In this document: one piece after another, positions 33,186 through 42,160 of the stretch | How the letters are laid out: the number at the start of each line of letters is the position of its first letter | Numbering within the stretch: position 1 is the first letter of the stretch | Origin: Longitalea arenae | GTDB lineage: Bacteria; Bacteroidota; Bacteroidia; Chitinophagales; Chitinophagaceae | Reading direction: 5' to 3' | Assembly: GCF_016924755.1 (NCBI RefSeq) | Contig: NZ_JAFFJX010000001.1 | Span: 806,001-870,000, forward strand | Length of the DNA: 64,000 nucleotides | The notes under the pieces: model-generated | The model's input: only the letters and a program-made list of their open reading frames with translations | What the model was told of the DNA's origin: nothing | The model's database searches: none | Made by a program: the position numbers and the translations under genes

Positions 33186-33827
33186 TTACAGGTGAAACAA
33201 TCGGGTGTACGGGAAATAGTCTATGCGCTCGAGGTCGGCAAAAATGATGGCCGCATTGCGCAGTTTGGCTTCCTCGAGCATCAGCTGCATGGCGTTCTGC
33301 GAATTCTTATCATCGAGGTGACTGAATGGTTCATCGAGCAGTAAGAAATCGAAGGGCTGCATCAGTGCGCGGATAATGGCCACCCGCTGTTGTTCGCCAT
33401 AGGAGCAGATACGGCTTTTTGCCTGAAGTTTGTTGCCAATACCCAGGCGTTCTGCCATTTCTTTGATCTTTTCGGCAGGATGGAAAGGGTTCAGCTGCCT
33501 TTTCAGTTCAATATTTTCAAAGACCGATTGCTCGGGAAACAAACGCAGGTCCTGGAATACAATGCTTACATGATCTTTGCGGTAGCTGGCGAAGTCTTCC
33601 GCAGTATACAGCCTGAGGGGACGGTTATTATATAGAATATTTCCACTGTACTCGTTGCGCAGGCCATACAGGAAATGCATGAGCGAAGATTTGCCGCTGC
33701 CGGAAGGCGCCACGATCTTGACATACTCGCCTTTGGTAAAGCTCAGGTCTTTGCGCCAAACTTCAGAACCGCTGCGCTGGCTTTCGTCGAAATAAACCGG
33801 TAAGAGTTGCTGTAATTGAAGTTGCAT
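33186..33827 (-). CDS. ABC transporter ATP-binding protein with divergent signature and H-loop
   Basis: Small ATPase (about 213 residues) paired with the FtsX-like permease. Walker A is APSGSGKSS, the Q-loop VFQDLRLFPEQ, and Walker B FLLLDEPFSHLD. The ABC signature is SYGEQQR instead of LSGGQQR. At the H-loop, where ITHD-like sequence is expected, it reads IIFADLE, so the switch His seems replaced by Ala. The protein ends soon after. These changes suggest slow or regulatory ATP hydrolysis, as expected of a mechanotransmission-type transporter rather than a pump; this is inference. An alternative ATG at 33854 would overlap the upstream hairpin. Confidence 0.85.
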   Translation of the reverse strand: MQLQLQQLLPVYFDESQRSGSEVWRKDLSFTKGEYVKIVAPSGSGKSSLMHFLYGLRNEYSGNILYNNRPLRLYTAEDFASYRKDHVSIVFQDLRLFPEQSVFENIELKRQLNPFHPAEKIKEMAERLGIGNKLQAKSRICSYGEQQRVAIIRALMQPFDFLLLDEPFSHLDDKNSQNAMQLMLEEAKLRNAAIIFADLERIDYFPYTRLFHL

Positions 33828-33857
33828 GGTTGCCGGAAATAATTGCTTGATCATGAA

Positions 33858-33949
33858 ACAAGCCTGCCCTGGTTTTTTATTCCGGTGAGCAGGCTTGTAT
33901 GCAGGTGTGCCACACTTAGGCTTCTGTTGCCAGGAAGCGTGACACACCT
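33858..33949. repeat. Two consecutive imperfect or perfect hairpins before the ABC ATPase gene
   Basis: Hairpin one (33903-33949) pairs 15-base arms with 13 matches (AGGTGTGCCACACTT and AAGCGTGACACACCT). Hairpin two (33858-33898) has a perfect 10-bp stem (ACAAGCCTGC and GCAGGCTTGT). They fill the gap between the DUF4836 stop and the ABC ATPase start on the minus strand. Confidence 0.6.
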
Positions 33950-33961
33950 AAAAATTGTTTA

Positions 33962-35650
33962 CTAATGCAATGCAGGTTCAAGCGCAGCCACGCTTAATGC
34001 TGCGGGATCGCTGTATTTTAACATGGCCTGGTCATCATATTGCTTGCTGCCCTTGTTCAGTTCTTTTGAAATGGCATCCAGGTATTTGTTCAGTTGTTTC
34101 AAACTGTTGGTGCTTTTATCAACCAGGTTTATTTCAGCTTCGCCTTCAAAAGCACCATTCTTCAGGCCGCCACTGGTCATATATACATCCTGCCACATGT
34201 TTACCGACAGGTCCATCGCCACCCTGGCGCTGCTGTCGGAAATGATGGGAGCGGTGTTCTTCAGGATTTGCTGTATATTGATATAACCACCGAACACCTT
34301 GCCACTGATGCGGCTGGTGAAAGGGAACTGGTTATTGCCGCCTTTTAAATAACCGTTCACCTGCTCGGGGGAGTTGCCGGCAGCGAACCATTCGTTGTTC
34401 AGCTGAAAATGTACTTTGCTGGTTATGGCGGGTGAGATCGCCTGCACTTTTGTTTGCAGAATGCCGAACAGTTTGTCGAATGCCGGCTTTTCATTCACCG
34501 AAGTGGCGAACAAGATATTGGCATTAGGCATTTCGTTCTTGAGGGTAACAGGATCACCAGTCTCCGGATCGGTAAATGTAGTTTCAGTGGGTTTGATCTC
34601 GAAATCGCTTACTGATAACAGTACATCCCCTTTATTGGCTTTTACAAATTCCGCGGTGCTGAAGCCTTCGTTGCCCAGGAAACCATTCACTATACCGTCG
34701 ACACCCATCAGTTTCAGCAGGTCGATCAAACCCTGGGGCGGATATTTAAAAGCAAATACAGCCACTACATTTTTGGAAGGAATGCGGTTGATCATCGCTT
34801 CACTTACTTTGCCGCCGGCATATTTTTCCATCAGGGCCTTCATGTCTTTATTATAGAAGGCTTTTGATCTCAGGGTGATCTTGCCATTCTCGAAGTTCAG
34901 CGCAGCGCCGTACGCATTGCCTTCGAACAGCACATTCATTTTAAGCACGGATAATAACCCCCCCAGGCTATTAGCATATGATTCGGCATTTACCCAGTAA
35001 TGAAGATCGCCGCTTTCTTTTCTCACCGCAGCAAAGCGGTCGTCACCCACCAGGTTGTTCTTGGCCGGCAGATCGAACAACTGCACGGCAAATTGTTGTA
35101 AGCTATCTGTGGGGAAAGAGTATGGTTGGCTTTCTTCGCTGCTCAGATATTTGGCGCCTGCATCGGGTATGGGTGCATCCATAATGTATACAAAGCGGTT
35201 GTTGGTGAACGCAACCAGGCTTTTACTGCTGTAAGTGATCACACTCACATCACCGCTTTTAACCGCTTTTTTGCTGTTCTGGTTCAGTTTAGCGGCAAAT
35301 GCTTCAAAGGCAGCAGCGTCTTTTACGCCCCCTTCAAATGCCATATAGCCCCCTTTGCCTTCTTTTTTAACGAAAAAGGCCAGTTCATTTTTCAGGTCGA
35401 TGCCGGAGCTGGTGGGATCGTTCAATAATTTTCTGCTCAAAGAATCGGTTTGCTCAGCGTATAATTTTTTAAACCATTCGCTTTGTTGAATTTCCTGCCA
35501 GCTCACTTTGGATGTTAATGAACTGGTATTTAAAACGATCGCAAACGAAGCATCTTTAGGAATGGCGATGCCCGATTTGTTGTTTTTACAGGATACGATG
35601 CTGATCATGGCTACAGCCAGCAGAAAAATGGATAACAGGTTACGTTGCAT
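33962..35650 (-). CDS. DUF4836-like lipoprotein
   Basis: Lipoprotein of 562 residues with signal peptide and lipobox ISIVSC (Cys21 lipidated). The start of the mature part is NNKSGIAIPKDASFAIVLNTSSLTSKVSW, a segment I associate with the DUF4836 family of Bacteroidota. There are two long beta-rich halves and no catalytic motif that I recognise. It probably sits in the outer membrane or periplasm. It is followed by the two-hairpin element and the ABC pair on the same strand, so a shared role in envelope maintenance is possible but unproven. Confidence 0.8.
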   Translation of the reverse strand: MQRNLLSIFLLAVAMISIVSCKNNKSGIAIPKDASFAIVLNTSSLTSKVSWQEIQQSEWFKKLYAEQTDSLSRKLLNDPTSSGIDLKNELAFFVKKEGKGGYMAFEGGVKDAAAFEAFAAKLNQNSKKAVKSGDVSVITYSSKSLVAFTNNRFVYIMDAPIPDAGAKYLSSEESQPYSFPTDSLQQFAVQLFDLPAKNNLVGDDRFAAVRKESGDLHYWVNAESYANSLGGLLSVLKMNVLFEGNAYGAALNFENGKITLRSKAFYNKDMKALMEKYAGGKVSEAMINRIPSKNVVAVFAFKYPPQGLIDLLKLMGVDGIVNGFLGNEGFSTAEFVKANKGDVLLSVSDFEIKPTETTFTDPETGDPVTLKNEMPNANILFATSVNEKPAFDKLFGILQTKVQAISPAITSKVHFQLNNEWFAAGNSPEQVNGYLKGGNNQFPFTSRISGKVFGGYINIQQILKNTAPIISDSSARVAMDLSVNMWQDVYMTSGGLKNGAFEGEAEINLVDKSTNSLKQLNKYLDAISKELNKGSKQYDDQAMLKYSDPAALSVAALEPALH

Positions 35651-35675
35651 ATCATCGGTTTGGTTAAAATAGAGC

Positions 35676-37040
35676 TCAAATAAACAATTTATTGGTAAGG
35701 TCTGCAAGTGGCAGGGTCTCCTGGGCGCCCGTTTTCAGGTTTTTAACGACCCCTGTATTACTTTGTATCTCCTGACTACCAATAATTACAACAAAACCAA
35801 TATTTTTCTTTTCTGCGTAGTTGAACTGTTTGTTCATTTTGGCAGCTTCGTGGTACAATTCACAACGAACGCCCTGTTTCCGCAGGTTTTGCATGGTGGC
35901 GAAAGCGGTTTTGCTTTCTTCGGCGCCGAGGTTAAAAAATAAGACCTGGGTGCCGGTGTACACCCCTTCGGGGAACAGTTTCAGCTCTTCCATCACATCG
36001 TAAATACGGTCTACCCCAAAGCTGATGCCTACGCCGGGGATATTCGGCACGCCAAAAAGACCGGTGAGGTCATCGTAGCGGCCGCCGCCGCCGATACTGC
36101 CGATCTTTACGGTGGCAGGGGCTTTGGCTTCGAAAATGATACCGGTGTAATAGTTGAGGCCGCGGGCAAGCGTGAAGTCAATCACCAGATTGTCGATGGC
36201 CGATTGCCGGTTGACGGTTTCCAGCTCTTCAATTCCCTTTCTGCCAATTTCCAGGTGACCCAGCAATGCGCTGATCTGTTCCAGTTTATCTTCGTTGGAA
36301 CCGGTGATGGCCAGGTATTTTTCAATGGTGTCGATCTGTTCGTTGTTCAATCCTCGCTGAGCCAGTTCTTCTTTTACTTTATCGAGGCCTATTTTATCGA
36401 GTTTGTCGATGGCGACTGTAATGTCGATCATTTTCTCTGCACCTCCGCAGAACGCTGCCAGGGCGGCCAGCAGCTTGCGGCTATTGATGCGCAGTTCAAA
36501 ACCAGTTACACCCAGTTGCGTGAAAACATCATTATAAATATTTGCCAGTTCCACCTCATTCAACAGCGCGTTACTGCCCACGATATCGGCATCGCATTGG
36601 TAGAATTCCCGGTAACGGCCTTTCTGGGGCCGGTCGGCCCGCCATACCGGTTGGATCTGGTAGCGCTTGAACGGAAAGGTGAGCTGGCCATGGTTCATAG
36701 CCACATAGCGGGCAAACGGAATGGTGAGATCGTATTTGAGCGCCCGTTCTGTTAAACCTTTAACATTTTTTCCTTCCAGCACTTTTTCAAAATCTGCGCG
36801 GGCCTGTTGGTGTTTATCAGGATTGTCGAGCCCGTTATTCAATATCTTAAAGATCAGTTTATCGCCTTCCTCGCCATACTTGCCCATGAGGGTGTCGAGG
36901 TTTTCCATGGCCGGTGTCTCCAGCGGCTGAAAACCATACAGTTCAAAAACACTGCGGATCGTATTGAAAATATATTGCCGTTTGCGAACCACTTCTGGTC
37001 CGAAATCTCTTGTACCCTGTGGTAAACCTGGTTTAGCCAT
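35676..37040 (-). CDS. hisS: Histidyl-tRNA synthetase
   Basis: Class II aminoacyl-tRNA synthetase of 454 residues. The start is MAKPGLPQGTRDF. Motif 1 surrounds FELYGFQPLETPAMENLDTL, motif 2 is PFKRYQIQPVWRADRPQKGRYREFYQCD, the histidine-binding motif is FTLARGLNYYTG, and motif 3 is PGVGISFGVDRI. The C-terminal anticodon-binding domain ends NLKTGAQETLPLADL. Complete and probably functional. The DUF4836 gene starts 26 bases after it, so the two may share a transcript. Confidence 0.97.
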   Translation of the reverse strand: MAKPGLPQGTRDFGPEVVRKRQYIFNTIRSVFELYGFQPLETPAMENLDTLMGKYGEEGDKLIFKILNNGLDNPDKHQQARADFEKVLEGKNVKGLTERALKYDLTIPFARYVAMNHGQLTFPFKRYQIQPVWRADRPQKGRYREFYQCDADIVGSNALLNEVELANIYNDVFTQLGVTGFELRINSRKLLAALAAFCGGAEKMIDITVAIDKLDKIGLDKVKEELAQRGLNNEQIDTIEKYLAITGSNEDKLEQISALLGHLEIGRKGIEELETVNRQSAIDNLVIDFTLARGLNYYTGIIFEAKAPATVKIGSIGGGGRYDDLTGLFGVPNIPGVGISFGVDRIYDVMEELKLFPEGVYTGTQVLFFNLGAEESKTAFATMQNLRKQGVRCELYHEAAKMNKQFNYAEKKNIGFVVIIGSQEIQSNTGVVKNLKTGAQETLPLADLTNKLFI

Positions 37041-37088
37041 TATGCTGTTTTGGAAATTTTAGTTGAATGAAGGTTGTGATTTAAAGTC

Positions 37089-37574
37089 CTACTTTGAAAG
37101 CGGACGTTCATTGTTGAGAATGCGATATTTCTCCACGATCTTATCGCATGCCTGGTCGATCATGGCAAATACTTCATGGTAGCCGGGTTCGGTACCATAC
37201 CAGGGATCGGGCACGTCCATATTTTTTCCGGGATGCAGTTCGTTCATCAGCAGATCCACTTTGCTGGCATCGAAGTTTTTACCGGCAATGCGTTGCATTT
37301 CCTCTATTACATCCTCTGCCATGGCGTAGATCTTGTCGTACTGTTTGAAGTCGGCGGCCGTAAAGCGGCGGGCGCGCTGGTGGCTGATGTCGATCCCGTT
37401 CAACAGGGCTACTTTCTGCGACAAGCGATGCGGTGCTTCGCCCACGTGATAGCCATTGGTGCCGGCGCTGTCGATCGTCCACGCCAATCCTTGCTGCTGC
37501 ACTTTCTGCTGTAAAATGCCTTCGGCCAGCGGGCTCCTGCATATATTACCCAAACAAACCATTAAGATTTTCAT
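37089..37574 (-). CDS. Low-molecular-weight protein-tyrosine phosphatase
   Basis: Cytoplasmic phosphatase of 161 residues. The P-loop C-x5-R-S is VCLGNICRSPLAE (Cys7, Arg13). The general acid Asp is in DVPDPWYG near residue 125. SAGTNGYHVGEAPHRLS and SHQRARRFTAADF are other family segments. It may act on tyrosine-phosphorylated proteins or arsenate; no capsule or arsenic genes are nearby. ATG 37574 gives the family start; the longer frame to 37631 is not needed. A TATCTTTG box at 37629-37636 is the likely -7 element. Confidence 0.92.
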   Translation of the reverse strand: MKILMVCLGNICRSPLAEGILQQKVQQQGLAWTIDSAGTNGYHVGEAPHRLSQKVALLNGIDISHQRARRFTAADFKQYDKIYAMAEDVIEEMQRIAGKNFDASKVDLLMNELHPGKNMDVPDPWYGTEPGYHEVFAMIDQACDKIVEKYRILNNERPLSK

Positions 37575-37822
37575 CTGCGCTGTATTATTTAACCATCCGC
37601 AGTAATGGGATGGATGTTCAATAGCCGGCAAAGATAACTGATAGTTTCTGCTTTACTGGCAGTGGAAGGAGGGCGGATTAGAACAGGATTAGAAAGGGCA
37701 GGCCAGGGCCAGTTTATGGAAATCATCTTGATTTGCATCCTATTTTTTGAATAAAGTCATGAAAACCGGGATTTTCGTAACGTGTTTATTTCTTATCTTG
37801 CCCGGACCCTAAATATGTTAAA

Positions 37823-38056
37823 ATGGCATCGGAACTAGAAGACAAAAAACAAAGGGCATATGTCAACAGGCGGTCGATCATGGATCTTGGAATGGGTATC
37901 ATTTATGCCGGCATGGGAGGGGCGATGATGTTTGCAGAGCGGGTAGGGTTGGGGGATGTTTTCCCTTCGCCGTTTTCCTATATTTTCGGTGGAATATGTT
38001 TGTTGTATGGCGGGTTCAGGATCTACCGCGGCATAAAAAGAAATTATTACCGATAA
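37823..38056 (+). CDS. Small two-span membrane protein, unknown function
   Basis: 77-residue protein with a charged N terminus (MASELEDKKQRAYVNRRSIMDLGMG) and two hydrophobic segments: MGIIYAGMGGAMMFAE and FGGICLLYGGFRIYRG, ending in a basic tail. I do not recognise the family. It is placed before the PstS-like and TPR genes on the same strand, 142 bases upstream, and could belong to the same unit. Small size makes the call weaker, but codon use and hydrophobic pattern look real. Confidence 0.7.
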   Translation: MASELEDKKQRAYVNRRSIMDLGMGIIYAGMGGAMMFAERVGLGDVFPSPFSYIFGGICLLYGGFRIYRGIKRNYYR

Positions 38057-38198
38057 GGTGCAGCACTAACGCAGTAGGCTACCGGCCTTTATAAAATTGT
38101 TAATAGGTTTATAACTGGCAGAACCGATTAAAATTTAATTAAATGACCAGGTTAATGAGCGGTGTTGCCAGCTATAAAAAAATAAAGAAGATATTAAG

Positions 38199-39131
38199 AT
38201 GAAATGGTTAGGGTATGTTAGATCGGTTTTACGGGGCGTATTCTTGTTAGGTGGTATTAATATGATGGTAACTGCATGCAGTTCACCCGCCACCAAACCC
38301 CAGGAAACTACAGTCAGCGGCACCATCCACATCAGCGTGGATGAAAGTTTCAGACCGGTGATCGACTCACAGATCCAGGTTTTCGAATCCCAACATCCTG
38401 ATGCACACATAATGGTTCAATACAAGCCGGAGGCTGAATGCCTGCGGGACCTGAATGTTGACAGTATCCGCATGGTGATCGTAACAAGACCATTGACAGA
38501 AGCAGAGGAAACAACACTTACCAAAAAGCTGCAGTTCAGGCCCAGTTACGGCCCGCTTGCTTTCGACGCCATTGCGGTGATCGTGAACAACCAGGTAAAA
38601 GATACTTTATTTACCATGCAGGATATCCGGTCTATGGCGAAAGGCACCAGCGGGTACAAATACAAGGTTTTGCTCGATGGAAAAACGGCTACCAGCACCG
38701 TGCGCTTTGTAGTGGATTCGCTGTTGAAGGGGGAGCCGCTGTCGTCGAATGTGGTGGCAGCGCAAAATTCGGAAGGCGTGATCGATTATGTTTCTAAGAA
38801 CCAGGATGCCATTGGTTTGCTGGGAGTTAGCTGGATCGGTAATAAAGATGATACCACTCAGCTCAGTTTCCTGAAAAAAGTTAAAATTGCACAAATTGAG
38901 TGCCGCGGATGTAATGGCACATATGTTGATCCTGTACAATATAATATTGCGTACGACAGGTACCCCATGATCAGGCCCCTGTATTTCATTTTAAAGGAGA
39001 ATTTTGATGGGCTTGGCAACGGTTTTGCAAACTTTCTTATCTACGAGAAAGGGCAAAAAATATTTAATCGGGCATACTTATTGCCTGCGAGAATGAGCTT
39101 CGTAGAGCGGAAAATGCAGATAAGTGAATAA
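38199..39131 (+). CDS. PstS-like substrate-binding lipoprotein
   Basis: Periplasmic binding-protein-like lipoprotein of 310 residues (lipobox MVTAC, Cys27). The segments SGTIHISVDESFRPVIDSQIQVFESQHPDA and VVAAQNSEGVIDYVSKNQDAIGLLG resemble the PstS/phosphate-binding domain. RPLYFILKENFDGLGNGFANFLIYEKGQKI matches the C-terminal end of the fold. No pstC, pstA or pstB gene is present. In this phylum such solo PstS-like proteins are often encoded with TonB-ExbBD and TPR proteins; here the TPR gene follows after 54 bases but the exb/tonB genes lie 19 kb away. Phosphate binding is not established. Confidence 0.82.
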   Translation: MKWLGYVRSVLRGVFLLGGINMMVTACSSPATKPQETTVSGTIHISVDESFRPVIDSQIQVFESQHPDAHIMVQYKPEAECLRDLNVDSIRMVIVTRPLTEAEETTLTKKLQFRPSYGPLAFDAIAVIVNNQVKDTLFTMQDIRSMAKGTSGYKYKVLLDGKTATSTVRFVVDSLLKGEPLSSNVVAAQNSEGVIDYVSKNQDAIGLLGVSWIGNKDDTTQLSFLKKVKIAQIECRGCNGTYVDPVQYNIAYDRYPMIRPLYFILKENFDGLGNGFANFLIYEKGQKIFNRAYLLPARMSFVERKMQISE

Positions 39132-39185
39132 ACAAACAGCGGATTCCTAATACATTATAAAACTTTAAAAAAATAGCGACTTACA

Positions 39186-40877
39186 ATGAGCAAGCGATTC
39201 ATCAGTTTTGTAACCATGGTTGTACTGGGTAGCAATGTGCTATTTGCCCAGAGTGTGGATCAGGGGAGGAAGTTTTTCTATTACGAAAGATACAAGAGCG
39301 CCAGGGAAAATTTTGAGAAGGTGCTGGCATCGAATCCGAATAATATTGAAGCAACATACTGGTTGGGACAAACCATGCTCGAGCAAAAAGATTCTACCGC
39401 AGCCAAGAATCTCTATCAAAAGGCACTGCAGCAAAATGGCAATGCTCCGCTGATCCTGGTGGGCATGGGCGAAATAGAGCTGCGCGAAGGCAAAACCAAT
39501 GATGCCCGCCAGCGTTTTGAGACCGCCATTTCCTTAACCAAAGGAAAAGACGTGGAGGTATTCAATGCCATTGGCCGTGCGAACGTAGATGCCAAGCTGG
39601 GCGATGCTACTTATGCTATCGAAAAACTCAATCAGGCTACACAGGTAAAGAACTTTAAAAATCCCGAGACCTATATTATCATGGGAGATGCTTACCGTAA
39701 ACTGATCGATGGCGGTAATGCGGTTACTTCTTACCAAAAAGCCCTGAGTTTAGATCCCAAATATGCAGCAGCCAAACATAAGATCGCTAAAGTGTATCTT
39801 ACGCAGCGCAATACCGAGCTCTTCACCCAGAATTTCGAAGAAGCCATCAAACTCGATCCGGCATATGCCCCCACTTACTATGAACTGTTCTACTACTGGT
39901 ATTTCAAAGATGTAAATAAAGCGGCTCCTTACCTCGATAGCTATATCGCTAATTTCGACCAGGGCCCTGAAATTGAATACCTGAGAACCGACTTCCTTTT
40001 CGCTTCCGGTAAATTTAATGAGGCAAAGGACAAAGCATTGGGTTTGATCAGTCAGTATGGTGAGAAGGTAGAGCCCCGGATGTATAAAATGGTGGCTTAT
40101 GCCTGCGATACCCTTCAGGACATGACCTGTGCGAATAAATATATTACCGAGTATTTTGCGAAACAAAGTCCGGATGCGATCCTGCCCGCCGACTATGAAG
40201 AGCTGGCCAATATCAATAGCAAAACACCGGGTCAGGAAGCACAGGCTTTCGAAAACCTGAAAAAAGCAGTTGATTTAGACACAGTTGCAGAGAACAAAGT
40301 AAAATATATCACCAAAGGTGCTGCCCTGGCCAAGAAAAGCGGCGACCGCTTACAGGAAGCCAACTGGCTGGGCGAAGCTTACAAGCTGAAAAAAGAGCCT
40401 ACCCAAACCGATCTGTATAACTGGGGTATGGCCAATTACCAGGCAGCCAATTATGCTACTGCCGACAGCATTTTCTGTAATCTGTACCAGACAAAGTACC
40501 CTGATCAGATCTACGGTTACCTTTGGTGCGCCCGTACCGTTCAGGCCAGCGATACCACCATGCAGTCAGAAAGATTTGCACCTGCCCAGGAAAAGCTGGC
40601 AGAAATGGCCATGAAGCTGGATTCTACAAAATATAAAGCACAGGCGATTGGCGCATGGGCTGCGTTGACCTCATATTATAATGATGTTAAAAAAGACGCT
40701 AAAACAGCATTGAGCTATGTTGACCGTATACTGGCCAGCGACCCTGCTAACCAGTTTGCAAACCAGGTGAAGCCTATTTTGCAAAAAGCAACCAAGCCGG
40801 CACCGGCCACTGCACCGAAGAAATCAAGCGGCACCACCAGCAGCAAATCCGGCGGCGCAGCTACCAAGAAGAAATAA
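39186..40877 (+). CDS. Exported TPR-repeat protein
   Basis: 563-residue protein with a signal peptide (cleavage near VLFAQ, about residue 22). Several tetratricopeptide repeats are visible in the first 250 residues (GRKFFYYERYKSARENFEKVLASNPNN, ATYWLGQTMLEQKDSTAAKNLYQKAL, AYRKLIDGGNAVTSYQKALSLDPKYAAAKHKI). More divergent helical pairs follow. The tail is low-complexity (KPAPATAPKKSSGTTSSKSGG). TPRs mediate protein-protein contacts, so it may act as an envelope scaffold. It follows the PstS-like gene closely and is closed by a strong terminator. Confidence 0.88.
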   Translation: MSKRFISFVTMVVLGSNVLFAQSVDQGRKFFYYERYKSARENFEKVLASNPNNIEATYWLGQTMLEQKDSTAAKNLYQKALQQNGNAPLILVGMGEIELREGKTNDARQRFETAISLTKGKDVEVFNAIGRANVDAKLGDATYAIEKLNQATQVKNFKNPETYIIMGDAYRKLIDGGNAVTSYQKALSLDPKYAAAKHKIAKVYLTQRNTELFTQNFEEAIKLDPAYAPTYYELFYYWYFKDVNKAAPYLDSYIANFDQGPEIEYLRTDFLFASGKFNEAKDKALGLISQYGEKVEPRMYKMVAYACDTLQDMTCANKYITEYFAKQSPDAILPADYEELANINSKTPGQEAQAFENLKKAVDLDTVAENKVKYITKGAALAKKSGDRLQEANWLGEAYKLKKEPTQTDLYNWGMANYQAANYATADSIFCNLYQTKYPDQIYGYLWCARTVQASDTTMQSERFAPAQEKLAEMAMKLDSTKYKAQAIGAWAALTSYYNDVKKDAKTALSYVDRILASDPANQFANQVKPILQKATKPAPATAPKKSSGTTSSKSGGAATKKK

Positions 40878-40921
40878 GGGTTAACAAACGGTAAACTAAC
40901 AGTTAATCGTATCATATTCAG

Positions 40922-40955
40922 TCCCCTGCCGGCAAAAAAGCGGCGGGGGATTTTT
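40922..40955 (+). terminator. Rho-independent terminator of the PstS/TPR unit
   Basis: A 10-bp stem (TCCCCTGCCG with CGGCGGGGGA, one G-U), an A-rich 9-base loop and five T residues. The nuoA promoter starts 20 bases downstream. Confidence 0.85.
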
Positions 40956-40974
40956 ATTTTAATCCATTAAGAAG

Positions 40975-41004
40975 TTGAAAATATAAAACCCTGTCTTATT
41001 TTTG
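40975..41004 (+). promoter_or_regulatory. Consensus promoter of the nuo operon (TTG-N19-TATTTTTG)
   Basis: TTG at 40975-40977, exactly 19 bases, and TATTTTTG at 40997-41004. This equals the rpsP promoter in both boxes and spacing. The nuoA ATG is 20 bases downstream. Confidence 0.8.
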
Positions 41005-41024
41005 CGCCTAAACCAAAACGGGTT

Positions 41025-41438
41025 ATGAATATGTACCTGTTACAAGTCTCCAATACCGCCGTTGCCCACGATCCCGACAGTTCCTTCTGGTATCTTCCTA
41101 TTGCTATTCAATTAATTTTCGCAATTGTTTTTGTAGCTGGTATGATGGGCGTTACCCACTGGCTGGGCCCCAAACGTAATACAGCCGACAAGCTGGAAAC
41201 TTTTACCAGCGGTATTAAAAGCCATGGCGATGCGCGTCAGCCGATGGCCATTAAATACTTCCTGGTGGCGATCTTATTTGTGTTGTTCGATGTGGAAGTG
41301 ATCTTTTTCTATCCTTACGCAGTGAACTTTAAAGAGCTGGGCTGGAGTGGATTCGGAGCCGTATTGATGTTCATTACATTTTTTCTGTGCGGCTTTATAT
41401 ACATTATCAAGAAAGGAGCGTTAAAGTGGGAAGACTAA
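41025..41438 (+). CDS. nuoA: NADH-quinone oxidoreductase subunit A
   Basis: First gene of the complete complex I operon; membrane-arm subunit of 137 residues with three helices. Family features: the cytoplasmic loop KLETFTSGIKSHGDARQPMAIKYFLVAILFVLFDVEVIFFYPYAV, with the conserved Glu/Asp pair in the second helix. The N terminus carries a short polar extension. It helps form the quinone-site entrance. The spacer to nuoB (138 bases) contains a repeat array. Confidence 0.95.
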   Translation: MNMYLLQVSNTAVAHDPDSSFWYLPIAIQLIFAIVFVAGMMGVTHWLGPKRNTADKLETFTSGIKSHGDARQPMAIKYFLVAILFVLFDVEVIFFYPYAVNFKELGWSGFGAVLMFITFFLCGFIYIIKKGALKWED

Positions 41439-41445
41439 AACTAAT

Positions 41446-41575
41446 TAGCTAATGTGCTAATGTGATAATGTGCTAATGCTTTTGCGCGGCCTTCGGGAAC
41501 ATTAAGGATGTGCTGGGTGTTATACTGTAGCGAGTAATTATCAAATTAGCCAATTATCAAATTATCAAATTAAGT
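41446..41575. repeat. Paired octad array (GCTAATGT / ATTATCAA theme) between nuoA and nuoB
   Basis: The left arm repeats GCTAATGT and GATAATGT words. The right arm ATTATCAAATTAGCC, ATTATCAAATTATC is in inverted orientation. A unique core of about 55 bases lies between the arms. Confidence 0.65.
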
Positions 41576-41576
41576 T

Positions 41577-42155
41577 ATGGCACGTCCTGTTCAATATAAT
41601 ATTTACGGTCAAACCGATGTGAAACTGGTAAAGGAAGGTCCTGAAGGTTATATGGGTGAGGGTTTCTTTTCAACCAGCCTCGATAAGGTGGTTGGACTGG
41701 CCCGGAAGAACTCCATCTGGCCGCTGCCTTTCGCTACCTCTTGTTGCGGGATTGAGTTTATGGCTACCATGGGCGCTCACTACGACCTGGCCCGCTTTGG
41801 TTCAGAGCGCGTGGGTTTTTCACCCCGACAGTGTGATCTGTTGATGGTGATGGGCACCATTGCCAAAAAGATGGCGCCGGTTGTAAAACAGGTATATTTG
41901 CAGATGGCAGAGCCCCGTTGGGTACTGGCCATGGGTGCCTGTGCCAGCAGCGGCGGCATTTTCGATACCTACAGCGTTTTGCAGGGTATTGACCAGATCA
42001 TTCCCGTAGATGTGTACGTACCTGGTTGTCCTCCCCGGCCTGAAGCAGTCATTGATGGCATCATGAAAATTCAGGAGCTGATCGGAAACGAGAGCTTGCG
42101 CAGAAGGAACAGCGATAAGTACAAACAATTAATGGAAAGTTACGGAATACAATAG
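41577..42155 (+). CDS. nuoB: NADH-quinone oxidoreductase subunit B
   Basis: Peripheral-arm subunit of 192 residues carrying the terminal [4Fe-4S] cluster N2 next to quinone. The tandem Cys ligands are in [10 protein letters not shown], with the others in [14 protein letters not shown] and [14 protein letters not shown]. The protein is complete. It functions with NuoC and NuoD in the Q module. The gene starts right after the nuoA-nuoB repeat array. Confidence 0.97.
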   Translation: MARPVQYNIYGQTDVKLVKEGPEGYMGEGFFSTSLDKVVGLARKNSIWPLPFATSCCGIEFMATMGAHYDLARFGSERVGFSPRQCDLLMVMGTIAKKMAPVVKQVYLQMAEPRWVLAMGACASSGGIFDTYSVLQGIDQIIPVDVYVPGCPPRPEAVIDGIMKIQELIGNESLRRRNSDKYKQLMESYGIQ

Positions 42156-42160
42156 TCAAT

